DNA from: Mrakia gelida
Lineage: Eukaryota > Basidiomycota > Tremellomycetes > Cystofilobasidiales > Mrakiaceae
Assembly (NCBI GenBank): GCA_024345305.1
Contig: BRON01000013.1
Coordinates: forward strand, 372,001-436,000
DNA length: 64,000 nucleotides
Direction of reading: 5' to 3'
In this document: positions 22,727-34,200 of the stretch, one piece after another
How the letters are laid out: each line of letters opens with the position of its first letter
Numbering within the stretch: position 1 is the first letter of the stretch
Program-made: the position numbers and the translations under genes
The notes under the pieces: generated by a model
What the model was told of the DNA's origin: nothing
The model's input: only the letters and a program-made list of their open reading frames with translations
Databases searched by the model: none

Positions 22727-25599
22727 ATGGCTCCCCCTCAAGGTGCTCTGGTGAGTGTTCGAACCCTCGTTCAGCTCTCTTTCTTCTCCCCGTCCTGACG
22801 ATCCCCTCCCTCCCTTATCGCTCCATTCCTCCTTCCTCCCTCCTCCCAGCCCCCTCCTCGCCCTGCCTTCCACTTCGGTTCCCAACGAGCTTCCTCGCAA
22901 TCCTCTTCTCTGAACGACTCCTCCGACACCGGCTCCTCAGGGAAATCGCCTCAGCTCGAAGGCACGAACCCTTTCGCGAAGCCACCGACCTCTCTTCCTC
23001 CACTCTCAACAACGGTTCAGGATACTTCGCCAGAGGAGGATACGTAGCTGCTCAGCCTGTTGATTACTCCCCTCTATCGGATATCGGAAGCTACGGAGCG
23101 TACAGAGGAGGAGGGGGAGGGCAGTTCCAAGGAGCGGCCGCGTACGGAGGAGGAGGGGAGAGGACGGGGACGCCCAACAGCGAAAGGGAGAGGAAGATGA
23201 GGAGGAGGCAGAAACCATTCGAGAGCCATTTGTTGGATAGGAGCACTGGTGTGGTGAGTATCTCTCCTCTCTTACAGACCTGATTCATGGGAGGAAGAGG
23301 GAAGGAGGGAGGGAAGAAAAGGTCGGAGAATCGAACGAAACGGAAAGCTCATCCCCCTTTCCCCCTCTGCTCCTCGTTTCTTCTTTTGACAGGACAAACC
23401 CTGGCTTTCAGGCCCTTCTTCGAAACCTCATCGACTCAGCTACTTCCTCTTCTTGTTTGGGATCGTCGTGGGTGTGGGAGCGGGGGGCTACATGATCTAC
23501 AGGTTTCGTCCCTTCGAATGGTTGGGTTTCGCTTTCGACGCGTCGCTCAATCGAAGCTGATCGCGCTCTTTGTTTCCTTCCCTGCGCTTGACCCACCAGT
23601 GGATACGCTGAGGCTCCCAGGGATAGCTACTGTCAGGTCTTGTCGGAGGACTTCTCGAATGGAGTGGATTCGAACTTCTGGCAGAAGGAGGTGGTGATGG
23701 GAGGGACGAACGTCAACGATTTCACTTGGTCAGTCTCTCGCCTCGCCTCGTCTTCGTCAAAGCCGCCAGACTGACCTTCATACCTCTTTGCCGCCCTACA
23801 GGTTCACTGACTCGAGCTCGAACGTGTGAGTCTTGCGTGATCGTGGGTGCGAAAGAGAGACGAGGAAAGCTGATCGACCCTCTCGTTTCGACTCAGGTTC
23901 ACCTCCGACAACAAGCTCTACCTCCTTCCTACCTTCACTTCCGATTCGGAGGGAGATGATCTTACGTACGTAGTACCCTTCACCTCGCACTGTCTTCGTC
24001 TCGTCTGCGATCTTTCCCTTTTTCTAGTACCTCTGTCGATCTCGGCGACGCCTGCACGAGCGAAGCGAGCGAGGACTGCTCTGCCTCCGGAAACGACGAC
24101 GAGATCATCCCTCCCATCCAGTCTGGTATGCTCTCCACTCGTGGAAAGGTCGGGATCAAGTACGGAAGGGTCGAGATCACTGCGAAGATGCCTACGGGGT
24201 GAGTCCTCGGTTAACATCTTCTCGAGCGAACGCACCCGCCGACGGAGCTGACGCTCTTCATCTTCCTTCAGCGACTGGCTCTGGCCTAGGATCTCTCTTG
24301 TACCTCTCGATAACGTCTACGGATCGTACCCTGCCTCTGGTGAGTCTTTCCGTCTACCTATTCGCGAAAGAGCAAGAGAAACTGACGCGTCTCTTCTTTT
24401 CTCCTTTCCCTCGCAGGCCAAATCGACGTACGTCTCTGCTCCAGCCTCCTTTCCCCATCAACCATCAAGTGTAGAGATAACTGGTCCCATCTTTCTCTCC
24501 TTTGATTCGCAGATCTTCCTGACTCGAGGGAACATCGCTCAGAAGCGAACGGATCAGTTCAACAACGAGATGAGCGCTGGACTTCACTTCGGTCCAGATC
24601 CTACCACCGACAGGTTCTCGCTCGCTCAGGGACTCTACAAGCTTTATCGCTTGTTCTTCAACGATCAGTTCTAGTGAGTTTGGGCGACTTCGATATATCG
24701 AAGCGACGAGCGGATCGAGCTGGGTGGGACGACTCGTCTCTTTCGTCGACTGACTCGACTCTTCCCTTCTTCTTTCCCCAGCACCTTCGGAGTCGACTGG
24801 AACGAAGATCAGGTCTTCGTTTGGATCAACTCGAGAGTCCGAAAAGGTGAAGCCGTCCTCCTCCTTCGAACCTCCGTCTCGAAGCTCGAAAGCCGAACTT
24901 CGAACTGACCCTTCGCTCTCTTCTCACTCTCAGTTCTCAACCTCAACTTCAAGAAGAAGACCTTCTTCCAGCGAGGAAACTACCCCGCCGCCTACTCTAA
25001 CGGATCCCTCATCAACGACCCCTGGGCTCTCTCGGAAACTCCTCTCATCGCTCCTTTCGATCAGGTTCGTCCCAATCTCGACGCGTCGTCCCTCCCTTCC
25101 CCATCTCGGCTCTTCCCGTTCTGACAATTGCTCCTCCCTCCTTTACAGACCTTCTATCTCCGAATGAGTGTCGCTGCTGGGTACGTCTCCTTTCCTTTCC
25201 TTTCCGAATCGCACCTCGAACTCGCGAGCTGAACCGGACCGTCGCGTCTCTCTTCCTTTCGAACGAACGATCAGAGGAACCGATGGCTTCTGGAGCGACG
25301 ATCTGTCCAAACCCTGGAAGAACGAGAACCGACGAGGAGTGGCTTCTACGCCCTTGAGAATGAGAGAAAACGCTCACCCTCATCCTCTTCGAGACAAGCA
25401 TCAAGCTGTCGATATCCCTCCAGGCTCCCTTGTCGTCTCCTCTCCAGCGTTTCCCGTCCTCCGAGAACGACGAGTCCGGGTCGGCGAAGGGAAGAGGTGG
25501 TCTAGCATAGAAGAATATGTTGGACCAGATCTCGGTTGGGACGTAAAGGGTAGCCATGGCGAGAAGGAAGGAGGGAGGAAGGAGGAGGAGCGAGCTTGA
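22727..25599 (+). CDS. Membrane-anchored GH16-like glucan-binding protein, catalytic residues lost
   Basis: It starts MAPPQGAL, then Ser/Pro/Gly-rich sequence, a basic stretch (RKMRRRQKPFESH) and one membrane anchor, LSYFLFLFGIVVGVGAGGYM: a type II topology. The GH16 fold follows: CQVLSEDFSNGVDSNFW, FTDSSSNVFTSDNKLYL, KYGRVEITAKMPTG, WLWPRISLVPLDNVYGSYPA, YTFGVDWNEDQVFVW and GTDGFWSDDLSKPW. At the active site GH16 enzymes have ExDxxE; here an 11-nt exon (24417..24427) plus the exon from 24513 give GQIDIFLTRGN, so both glutamates are replaced (Q and L) while the Asp stays. It is probably a non-catalytic beta-glucan-binding or wall-assembly protein. After GFWSDDLSKPW the usual last strands (W-PTW region) are absent. 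The frame simply runs to a stop at 25599, antisense to an F-box-like exon. The splice near 22880-22990 is uncertain. Confidence 0.78.
25378..25557 (-). pseudogene. F-box-like first exon fragment
   Basis: A 60-codon minus-strand exon starts in good context (GCCATGGCT) and ends at a GTGAGCG donor. It reads MATLYVPTEIWSNIFFYAR and, at its end, DIDSLMLVSKRMR. This matches the layout of an N-terminal F-box (LPxEIWxxI followed by a LxxVSKxW/R helix), which in SCF ligases binds Skp1. No credible next exon follows on this strand, because the downstream DNA codes for the GH16-like protein on the other strand. I read it as a truncated gene or a remnant; an antisense coincidence is possible. Confidence 0.4.
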
Positions 25600-26010
25600 C
25601 AGGCCGAGCTGGGATCTGTTTCCAGAGCCTACAGAGGAACGTTTCGAGGAGGAAAGGCACGACGGTTCAGCCCTTGGACAGCTTTGGACAATAAAAAACC
25701 GGTGGAGAGAGGATTAGAGCTCACGGTTGTGTCGAACGAAGGACTCGAGGAGGGAAGGCAGGAAAGACCGGACGCCGTTGAGTGTGAAGGAAGGAAGGCG
25801 AGGAGCTGTAGCGCTGCTGCAAAGATGAGGGGATCCGAAACAGGGAGAGAGCGTGAGATCCTGGATGCCTGGGAAGCTTTAAAAGACGAGACTAACCTTG
25901 AAAGAAAAGCAGAAGAAACGCTTGTCGTCGTGAGAGGACGAAAGAACCGTTGAGCTCGAACTCCTTCTCCTTCAACGACGAGCACGCATCCAAACTCTCA
26001 GCCACGAACG
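25600..26010. promoter_or_regulatory. Upstream region of the acidic hypothetical gene
   Basis: About 410 bp. Mixed purine-rich sequence, then a leader ending CACGAACGATGCC at the next start. No coding exon is supported here. Confidence 0.35.
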
Positions 26011-26804
26011 ATGCCAGCCGACGACTCCCTCCTCTCCAACTCCTCGGCCGACTCACAAGACTCAGCATCTCTAGCACCAACCGAGCTGGAAGGCGACGAA
26101 ACAGCCTCCTCCTCAGGTCAAAGCACACCAGCCATCGATCCAGACGCACCCATCGACTCGGTCGCTTCGGAAGGACTCGACGGACCTTCCAATCCAGGAT
26201 CAGAGAACGGAAGCGATGCACATCTCGACGACGATGAGTTCAGGGAGAAGATGGACAGGGATGTGTTGAGGTTGGGAGAGGTGACGGAGGAGGAAGGGAA
26301 GAAGATCAAGAGGGAGGAGTGGTTGGTCGGAGTTCGAGCTGCTGCTCCTGGAGCGAGTGTAGAGAAGGATGGGGAGGAGGATGGAGAGGAGACGGAAGAT
26401 GGAGCTCGGAAGAACAAAGCTCAAGCAGAAGCAGGTCAGTAGGGACTATCCTTCGTCAGGAAGTTGAGCTCGAGCTCAACATCTCCTTCCTTCCCTTTCC
26501 TCGTCCCCTCTCTCTGTCGAGCTGCTGACCTTGTTTCGCTTCGTCTTCCTCTCGCCTTCCCCGAACAGCTTTCCTTCGCCAATCCCATCGATACCTCACG
26601 AAACAGCTCAAGTCTCTCGAACAGGACGATTGGAAGTTCGATTCCGCATCACCCTTCGACGAGGATCGCCTCTTCGTCCCGTCTTTCGGAGGGAAGCTCG
26701 ACATGGCTGCAGGAAAGGCAGGGGAGCGAGATCAGTCGGGAATGAGCATGGAGGTTGTTGATGAGGAGGAGGAGCAGTGGGGACGAGGCTCGAGGGGACG
26801 CTGA
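26011..26804 (+). CDS. Acidic hypothetical protein
   Basis: Two exons, 26011..26434 and 26569..26804 (219 aa). The donor is GTCAGT, the branch GCTGACC and the acceptor GAACAG. The N-terminal two thirds are disordered and acidic (Ser, Asp, Glu; EEDGEETEDGARKNK). The second exon has a compact basic/aromatic segment, AFLRQSHRYLTKQLKSLEQD, followed by DWKFDSASPFDEDRLFVPSF, which looks like the conserved core. It ends EEQWGRGSRGR. No membrane segment or signal peptide is seen. I do not recognise the family. The intact splice and codon pattern support a real gene. Confidence 0.65.
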
Positions 26805-27224
26805 GGGAGGGGAGGGGACGGGAGGGAAAGAGAGACGAGGGAAGGGGAAGAAATGACTTTACGACCATAGTTTTACGCTCTAGGATGGATGTTCGATCAT
26901 CTCGCCACGCTCATAATGCTGATGGAAAGCGAGAAAGACAGAAAGACTCTCTGCTCGAATGTCGAGAGAGCGGAAAAGCTCGAGACGGATCAAAACGCGT
27001 GAGCATGACTTTGCTTCCGTCCCGTACTCCGTTGCTTTCTGAAGATGCGCCAAGGCGAAACTTCGACAGGTAGCAAGATTGATGACTCAGGTATGGGAGC
27101 ATCGAGGCATCGAGCGTTGGTTGAGACGAGTGAAGAGCGTTGAGCCGACGCGTCGTCGACATCGCTCGCTTTCGACGAGATCTTCGCGAAGAGAAAACGA
27201 TATATCGAGCAGCTACATACGAGT
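26805..27224. other. Convergent spacer downstream of the acidic hypothetical
   Basis: About 420 bp between two 3' ends, holding the two presumed 3'UTRs and one GACGCGTC palindrome near 27146. No gene is seen. Confidence 0.35.
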
Positions 27225-28113
27225 CTAATGCTGTCCTGCAGTCATGTAGACCTGTTATCAGCGATAGAAGAAAGGCAGAAGGTCAGTAAGAGGGAGAAGA
27301 GGAAGACGGACGAGGGACAACCGCGGCGTCGAATGAAACGCGAAGAGAAAACGCACCTGGTATTCGGCGAACTTGAGCTCTCCCTTGTCGTTCTTTCCGA
27401 ACACGATTCGTCCAGACCAAGCGTTGTTCTCAGAGTAGGTTCCGTCCTTCATCCTAAAGGAAGGCGAGAAAGAGCAGAACGAGAACGGAGTCAGCCCTCT
27501 CGTCCGATCCTTCCTCGTCAGTCGCCGCTCTCGTCGCTGCCTCTCACGAACAGAGCGAGTGGCTCAAACCAGCCGCTCAGATCTCAGAACTCACCAGAAG
27601 TCGACTCGTCCTCGGATGAAGACAGATCCCTCTCCGTTAGCGAGTCCAGCTCCTCGCTCCTCTCCAACAAAGATCTCTCGGACGGTGTGCTTCCTCTTCT
27701 CGACGTGCTCGAAAGCCATTCGACGGAAACCAGCGATGGCGTCGGGGGTGTTGAAGACTCCCTGAGGGACGGTACAGGATGATCCTGGGATGAAGAGGGA
27801 GGCGAACTTAGTGTAGGCGTCGGGGTCCATAGCCTGAGAAAGGGAAGAAGGAGAAAGGAAAGTCAGCTTCCTCGCCCCGGGAAGCACTCAATCTTCCTTG
27901 CCCGTTTGATAAAACGCTAACCTCAGAGACATCAGAAGCGGCGTAAAACTTTTTGATGAGGTCCAGGACGTCGGCAGGGATGGAGCTGAAGGGAGGGGGA
28001 GGGAAAGGGAGGGAGGGAGGGAGGGAAGGGAGGCGAGATCTCGTGAGCTCGACGCTTTCTGGACGGGCCGCGCGAACAGGTAAAGGCTGGACTCACGTAG
28101 GGTAAGAGGCCAT
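27225..28113 (-). CDS. SnoaL/NTF2-like fold protein
   Basis: It starts MASYPTSIPADVLDLIKK at 28113, with the first intron after codon 5 (GTGAGT). The next exons read FYAASDVSE, AMDPDAYTKFASLFIPGSSC, then IAGFRRMAFEHVEKRKHTV and NGEGSVFIRGRVDFW. The last exons give MKDGTYSENNAWSGRIVFGK and finally VYMTAGQH. The pattern is a helix, DPDAYTKLF, a mid-domain helix around RMAFEHV, then curved strands ending in W-GRIVF, as in SnoaL-like/NTF2-like small proteins of about 150 aa. Members bind small hydrophobic ligands or act as isomerases and hydrolases; no specific reaction can be assigned. No signal peptide is seen. Confidence 0.7.
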
Positions 28114-28710
28114 TTTGAGTTGAGTGCTGAGGTGAGTAGTTGGTAGAGATTAGTGAGAAAGTGCTTGCTTGGGTTGTGACGGTTAAAGAGAAGAGGCGAA
28201 AGCGGGAGGGAGGAAAGGGAAGGGGCTGAATCGGAGCAGCGCGCCGTGATGAAGTGAACCGAGACAGGCTCGACTTTCCGCAATCTTTTCTGGATCCTCT
28301 CTCTCAGAGGTCAAAGAACTCGCGGGTACACTGCTCCTGCTTGACAGCTCGAAATGGGCAAGCTGAGCGCCTATGAGCGATATGCTTCGTCTCGAAACGA
28401 GGAGTGGTTCGCCGAGAGGCTCGACGCGTCGAGCCGGGACGAAAGCTGCAGCATGGTTGGGTTACGACTTCAGCTACCAACTCCAATCTGAGTTAGCAGC
28501 CTATCCTCTCTTACGAGCCCTCGGATGGAGTTGAAGTCTCGCTTGCGAGCAAAAGAGAGCTCGACGCCGGACGGGAGACTTTAGCGTCGCGTTTCAGTCG
28601 CTCGTCGTGCAAGGCTCGTCAAAGAGATCCGAGGTCGTCGTAAGTGGTACTAAGCGGAAGCAAGAGAGTGTACTGAGGTCGTAGAACGGAAGAAAGTCAA
28701 AGTTCGAAAT
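28114..28710. promoter_or_regulatory. Upstream region of the SnoaL-like gene, with an 18-bp palindrome
   Basis: About 600 bp between the start of the SnoaL-like gene and the stop of the protease gene, both on the minus strand. It holds a perfect 18-bp palindrome at 28418..28435 (GGCTCGACGCGTCGAGCC) centred on the recurrent GACGCGTC element. No coding exon is supported. Confidence 0.45.
28418..28435. repeat. 18-bp perfect palindrome containing GACGCGTC
   Basis: GGCTCGACGCGTCGAGCC reads the same on both strands. It is the longest example I saw of the recurrent GACGCGTC element and lies in the spacer between the SnoaL-like gene start and the protease gene 3' end. It could form a cruciform or bind a dimeric factor. 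Confidence 0.85.
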
Positions 28711-30938
28711 CTAGAACTTCTTCTGACCGAACCCGATCCTCGTCTGTCCTTGATCGAAGACGGTGTAGACTCGCTGCAGAACGCGAAGAGGAGAGATCGA
28801 GTCAGCGATTCAGCTCATCTTTCTTCGATGACGCTTGAGGATGCAGGACTACCTTCAAGAAGACGTCTCCCCAAATATCCTGAGAGTTAGAGCCTCGCGA
28901 TTGAACCGATCCGAACCACGTCCCATCGCCGTTGTCGGCGAACTTGAGATCTACGCCAGGGATCTGAGATGAAGGAGACGAGTCAGCATCGTGGGAAACA
29001 GTTTGGGTGTGGAGAAAGGCTCACCGTGTAGACCTTTCCTCCAGCTTCGAGTCCGAGATCAGGAAGAACGGCAGAGGAGGGAACGACCCAACCTCCGATT
29101 GCTTTCGACAGTTTCGCTCCCTTGATGGACTTGTAGACTGAGAGGACGAAAGTCAAAGTCAGTAGCTCGAGAGATATGTTGACATGAGGAGGGAACTAAC
29201 GCTGAGTGACGACGGAGTCCTCGAGGAGGAGGAGAGTGGTTCCGGTGCTGAGACGAGACGCGTCGGACAAAGAAGAGTCAGTGGGAGTCCGCGTTTCTTC
29301 GACGAGATGAAAGATGAACTCACTCAGCGATGGCAGTAGTAGATCTAGCCTTTGTGGTCTTCCCAATCGAGATCGATTTGGTGGGGAACTCCCAGACTGG
29401 CGAAGCGAGAGAGCGAAATCAGTCCAACGTCGACGCGCCCGGAGAAAGGTCAACCGATTTCGAACCCACATCCGTTGCTCGAGTCGACGGGGATGTAGGA
29501 GATCGCACTGGAGAGAGAGACACTGTCGTCGATGAACCCGAACTGAAAGAGCCGAACCAAATAGTCAGCTTCGAAACTAACAGGAAGGGAGACGCAAGAA
29601 CGAACAGTGTAGAACGAATCGTCCGTCCCGTCCGCTGCGTCGTCCTTCTGAAGGTTGACCGTAAAGATAGGCTCGTCGATGAGTTTCTGAGCAATCATGT
29701 TCTCGACTGGAAGGGCCACTCGGTTGGGTGAAGCGGTGTTGATGGGAGGGAAGGCGAGTCCGAGGAGTCTGCGAGGACGAACGAAAGTGGGAGTCAGCTC
29801 GATCGAGTTTCGACGCGAGGGAGAAGAGCGAGCTCACCCGTCCGATCCAGGGGAGAGAAACGACTCGGAAGCCTTGGAAGCAGTCTCGACGGCCTGAGCT
29901 TGGATGGTGACTGATCCGATGGTGACGGTGTCCTGGTAGACGGGTCCTGAGGCGGAGGATCCGTCGCCGTAGCTGAAAGACGCCACGCCGCGAGGTCAGC
30001 GTTCGAGTTCGCCTTCCTTTCTCTCTGTACGAATGAGAGAAGACGAAGCACTCACGAAATATCCCAAGTCTCCCCCTCCAAAGCCTTCGCAGTCGAGCTC
30101 TTCTTCGGATCGTAAATCGCATGCTCCGAAGCCTGCTCGGTCGTGAGCTTCAGCAACGTCGAGAACACCCAGAGGTCTGTCCAAGATCGAACGAGAACGA
30201 CGGTCAGACAGCTCGAGAGTGAGATAGACGCACCGACGAAGAGGCGACTCACCAGCACTCCCCGTATCAAAATCCAACTTCATCTTCACGGGCGGCGTTC
30301 CCACCTCAACCTCCACCGTCCACTCCAAATCGTTCTGTACATCCTCAGCTGGGACGGGGACCTCTCCAGTGGTAGCGACAGGGACGGTTCGCATTCCTCC
30401 TGTTGATTTCATGGAGTACGAGTCCGACGAGGAAGTGGGGGTGGACGCGTCCACGGCTTTGGGACTGTGTCCGATATGAAGGAGTTTCTCCACCTTCTCG
30501 ATGAGCGAAGGCTTTCCTCCGTCGTGGTCGTGTTGTTGTCCTTGTTCGAGGTTGTAAGCCTGGAGGGTAGAAGGGAGGGCTCGGAAGAGTTTGGAGTCGC
30601 GGATGTAGAACTGCGAAAGTGAGAGGGGGAGAAGATGAGAGCGGGACGGGGGTCAGAAGAGGGAGGGAGACGAGGGTGGGAGGGAGGAAAAGAGAGACGC
30701 GACGAACGAGAGTATTCTCCGATTGGGAACCAGGGAGGGCTTGGATGTTCCATTTCTGGACTGAGCGAGCGTACTGTCGTTTCACCACCATCACAAGAAG
30801 GAAAGAGAGAAGGTCAGCAACGTGTTCGAGCGGAGGGGAAGAAGGAGAGGGAAACGAGACGAGCGAGCTCACATCCTGAGGTCCGTTCGGCTTCCACTTC
30901 GATACCTTCGAGAGCTTGAGTTTGTGGAACGAGGACAT
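28711..30938 (-). CDS. Pepsin-like aspartic protease (A1 family), no obvious signal peptide
   Basis: Multi-exon. It starts [19 protein letters not shown] and carries a long propeptide-like region. The first active site is [14 protein letters not shown], split by an intron whose donor follows GGGGAGTGCTG. The flap is [11 protein letters not shown], with its Tyr. The second active site is restored by splicing: an exon ending ATCGCTGA joins CACCGGAACC to give [15 protein letters not shown]. The C-terminus is [19 protein letters not shown]. Both catalytic Asp residues are present, so an active endopeptidase is expected. The N-terminus is basic and hydrophilic with no hydrophobic core, so classical secretion is not supported; an unseen upstream exon would change this. 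Fungal A1 enzymes are usually secreted or vacuolar. Confidence 0.85.
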
Positions 30939-31222
30939 GGTTGAGTTCGGTTGGTGATGTGGTGATGGTGGTTGGAAGTTGAAGAAAAGCCCCCACCCTT
31001 GAGGGAAAGAAGGAAGCTAGCAGAGGGAAACAAAGGGACTGACTGACGTACGAGAAGATCGAAATAGAAAAACAAAGAGAGCGCGACCCGACGCGTCTAG
31101 CTTCGGAGGCTGAGAAGGACGTCGGCGCTCGTCGTTAGGCTGAAAGTTTGAAGCTCGAGAGGTCGTAAAAGTCGTCATAAGTATACTGGTCGAAGATGGT
31201 GGTGATAGTGAGGTGGGAGAGG

Positions 31223-34200
31223 CTACATGGGTGGGAGCGGCGCTCGACATTCCGGACACGCTGTTTTGATCGCGAGCCAGGGTTCGAGGCACGCTGTGTG
31301 CTGTAGAAGGGAACGAACGAACGAAGAAGCTCGTCAGCTCGAGATACCTTCGGAGAGCGGGAAGAGTAGAGTGAAAGAACGAAAAGACTCACAAAAGCAT
31401 GCTGACAAGGCGCGACAGCCCAGCTCTTCCTCCCTTCCCCTCCCTCATCCTCTCGCACGATCGGCTCCATACAGATCGAGCAATCTCCCATCTCCCACCC
31501 CATCCCACCCATCCCCTTCGAAGCCTCCACGTCTCCCTTCCGTGGAAGCAGGAGATGGTAGTTGTACGGCGGAGGGGGAGCGAATCGAAGTGGGAGGAAG
31601 AACGTTGGGGAGATGAAGTCTTGACCGGCGAGGAAGAGGAGTTGGATCGTTTGGGAGATGAGGATCGCTGGGAGCCAGTCTGTGAGTGAGAGGGAACGAA
31701 GTGAGCCAAGGCGAGGCGAAGACGAAGCGAAAGGGGTGGGAGGGGGAGGGGGAAGGAAGGAAGGAATCAGTTTCGCGTCGCGTCTCGTCCAACCCTCCCT
31801 CGAACCACCCAAACTCTCGAAAACTCACTACTCCTCTCCAAAAACATCACGTTCTCCCCCCACCCGCTCCAGAAGTACCCGAGCGGCCAGCACCTCGCCG
31901 CTGTCGTCCCCAGGATATACCACCACGAGAACGCTCCCTTCGTCCCCCGTTCGGCGTTCCGAACGATTTGAGGGATCCAGAAGAGGTAGAAGAGGAAGAT
32001 GACGAAGGGGAGGACGAAGGGGAGGACGTCGGTTTGGAGGAGGAAGAGGAACATGACTACTAGGGCGACGATGGCTGAGGAACGAAGACCGAGGAAGGGG
32101 AGAGAGGGAGGGTCAGGACGAGGGAAGGGAGGGAAAGGTGGGAGAGGAGAGAGAGAGGAACGAACGTTGAGGACCTGCGTTCTCGAAGAAACTTGGAGGC
32201 ATGGGTGGTGCTCTCGGTACTGCTGGTGTTGGTGTTCCTGCTGGAACGGTCGGTGGTGGTGCTGCTGGCGTTCCCGGAGGAGCGAAGAACCTCTGAGCAG
32301 GTCTCGGTTGACCTTCTCCGAACACTCTCGGTCCACCACCACCTCCTCCCAGGATCGTCCCGTCGCCTGCTCGTGGCTCTACCGCCGTCGTCGTTGGTGG
32401 AGAGGAGGAAGGGAGTGCTCCAGGCATGACTTGAGGCGAGGGTTCGGTTGCTGGGAGGGGGAGGGTTGCTGGAGGGGGAGGACCGACGGCGACGGTTGGT
32501 GGAGGAGGAGTGGGACGAGGGACGGGACGAGGAGCGTGTTCGTGCGCTTGGGATCGAGAGATGGCCATGCAGAATCGCTGAGACGAAGAGAACAGACGAG
32601 CGAAAGTGAGGAAGAGGGAGGTCAGCGAACGAGAGACGACGAGATCGAACGAAGAAGGAACGCGACCGAGACGAGTCGACTCACAGGTCCAAACATGGCG
32701 AATCCAATGCCCGAAACGAATCCAGGAGCAATGAGGGATAAGCTCGACTCGTTATCGATCACGATCCCGACCATCAAGTGAGCTGCGAAGGACCATCCGT
32801 CGAGAACGATCTGCATCGCGATGGTTGGGAGGGCGACTTTGGAGAGTTGGGAGGGAGTTCGAGTTCGTTCCATTTGACGGACGAGGAGGACGACGGTTGA
32901 GAAGGAGGCGAGGAGGGAGAGGAAGGAGTCTGGGTTTGCGGGTTCGGAGGAAAATGAGAGGCAGGGAGGGAAGGAGGAGAGAACGACGCGTCAGTTTTTT
33001 CCGAGAAGTCGCGTCGACCGTACTCGTTCTCGTTCGAAACTCACAATCCGTCGACATCTTCCAGAACGAGTTGGACCTTGCAAACCCCGATTCAGTCAGC
33101 TTCGTCTCGTCTCGTTTCATCCCTCCTCATCCCTTCTTTCCTCGCTCGAAACAACAGTCCCACTCACCTAATGCCCTCCCCACCCTCCAACACTCCCGCC
33201 AACCCACACTCCCAGCTCCACCACGCAGCCTGCTCGAGTTTGACCTCCCACGACTTCACAGGCAGTCCAGTAGGGTAGAAGAGTTCTGATTCAGCGAGGA
33301 GGACGTCCTCGGGGGTGATGTGATGGGCTGTGAAAACGACGAAGACGAACGAAACGAGTTCACGAGGTGAGACGCGAGCAAGGAGAGGCAGAGGGGACGA
33401 ACGAAGAGGAGCCAACTTCAACACCAGTTGAAGAGGACAGGTCGTGTAGGCTGAGACGGAGTCTGCCGAGCCCAGTCACCAAACCGAAAAGAGGAAGGAA
33501 AAAACGCGTCAGTTCGATTCTCGTTCCGTCGACGCGTCCGACGTTCAATCGAAGAGGAAGACTCACCCTCCTCCGTCGGCGGAAACCCACTCTCGAACTC
33601 CTCCTTCAGCACCACGATCCTCTCCTCGAGTGCTCTCGTAACGAAGCTCGTAGTGGAGTTCCAAGCTGAGGAGTGACGGGGGAAGAACGAAGGGAGGAGG
33701 CGGAGGTCGATGATGGATCTGGGTGCGAAGCGCGTTGAAGGAGGGGTGGGTTCAGTTTGGGGTTGGGTAGGCGAAACGGAGGAAGAGAGAGGGGAGTAGA
33801 GGAGAGTAGACTGACGAATTACTCGACCCCAAAAGGTAGATCGTCCCCGTCCTGAACTCATGAAACCCTTGAATCGTGTAGCTCTGCGTCTGACCTGACC
33901 ATTCTGAGATGAAGTCCATTGTTCCCTTCATCATCCACCACGCACGCACAAAACGCCAAACTCAGTCAGCTCTCCCCTTCACCTCTTCCCTCTTCCACCA
34001 ACACCCCCAACGCGTCGAGAGTCGAGACAACTCACCTTAACAGCCCCCCACTCCCTCTCTCTCCCCTCCTCGACCCCTCCTCCTCCCACCGCCAACCTCT
34101 CATTATTCTCCTTCCCCCACCACCCCTCCTTCACCGTCAAAGCCACCTCCATCCCCTTCTCCACCGCTTCCTTATCCACGACGGACGCGTCGGGGAGCAA

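Noticed and set aside
27960..28035. GGGAGG repeat as a functional element
   Set aside because: Short purine-rich run within an intron, the complement of the usual pyrimidine tract.
29216..29300. Apparent loss of the second catalytic Asp in the aspartic protease (STGTT)
   Set aside because: Splicing joins GA from the previous exon to C of CACCGGAACC and restores DTGTT.
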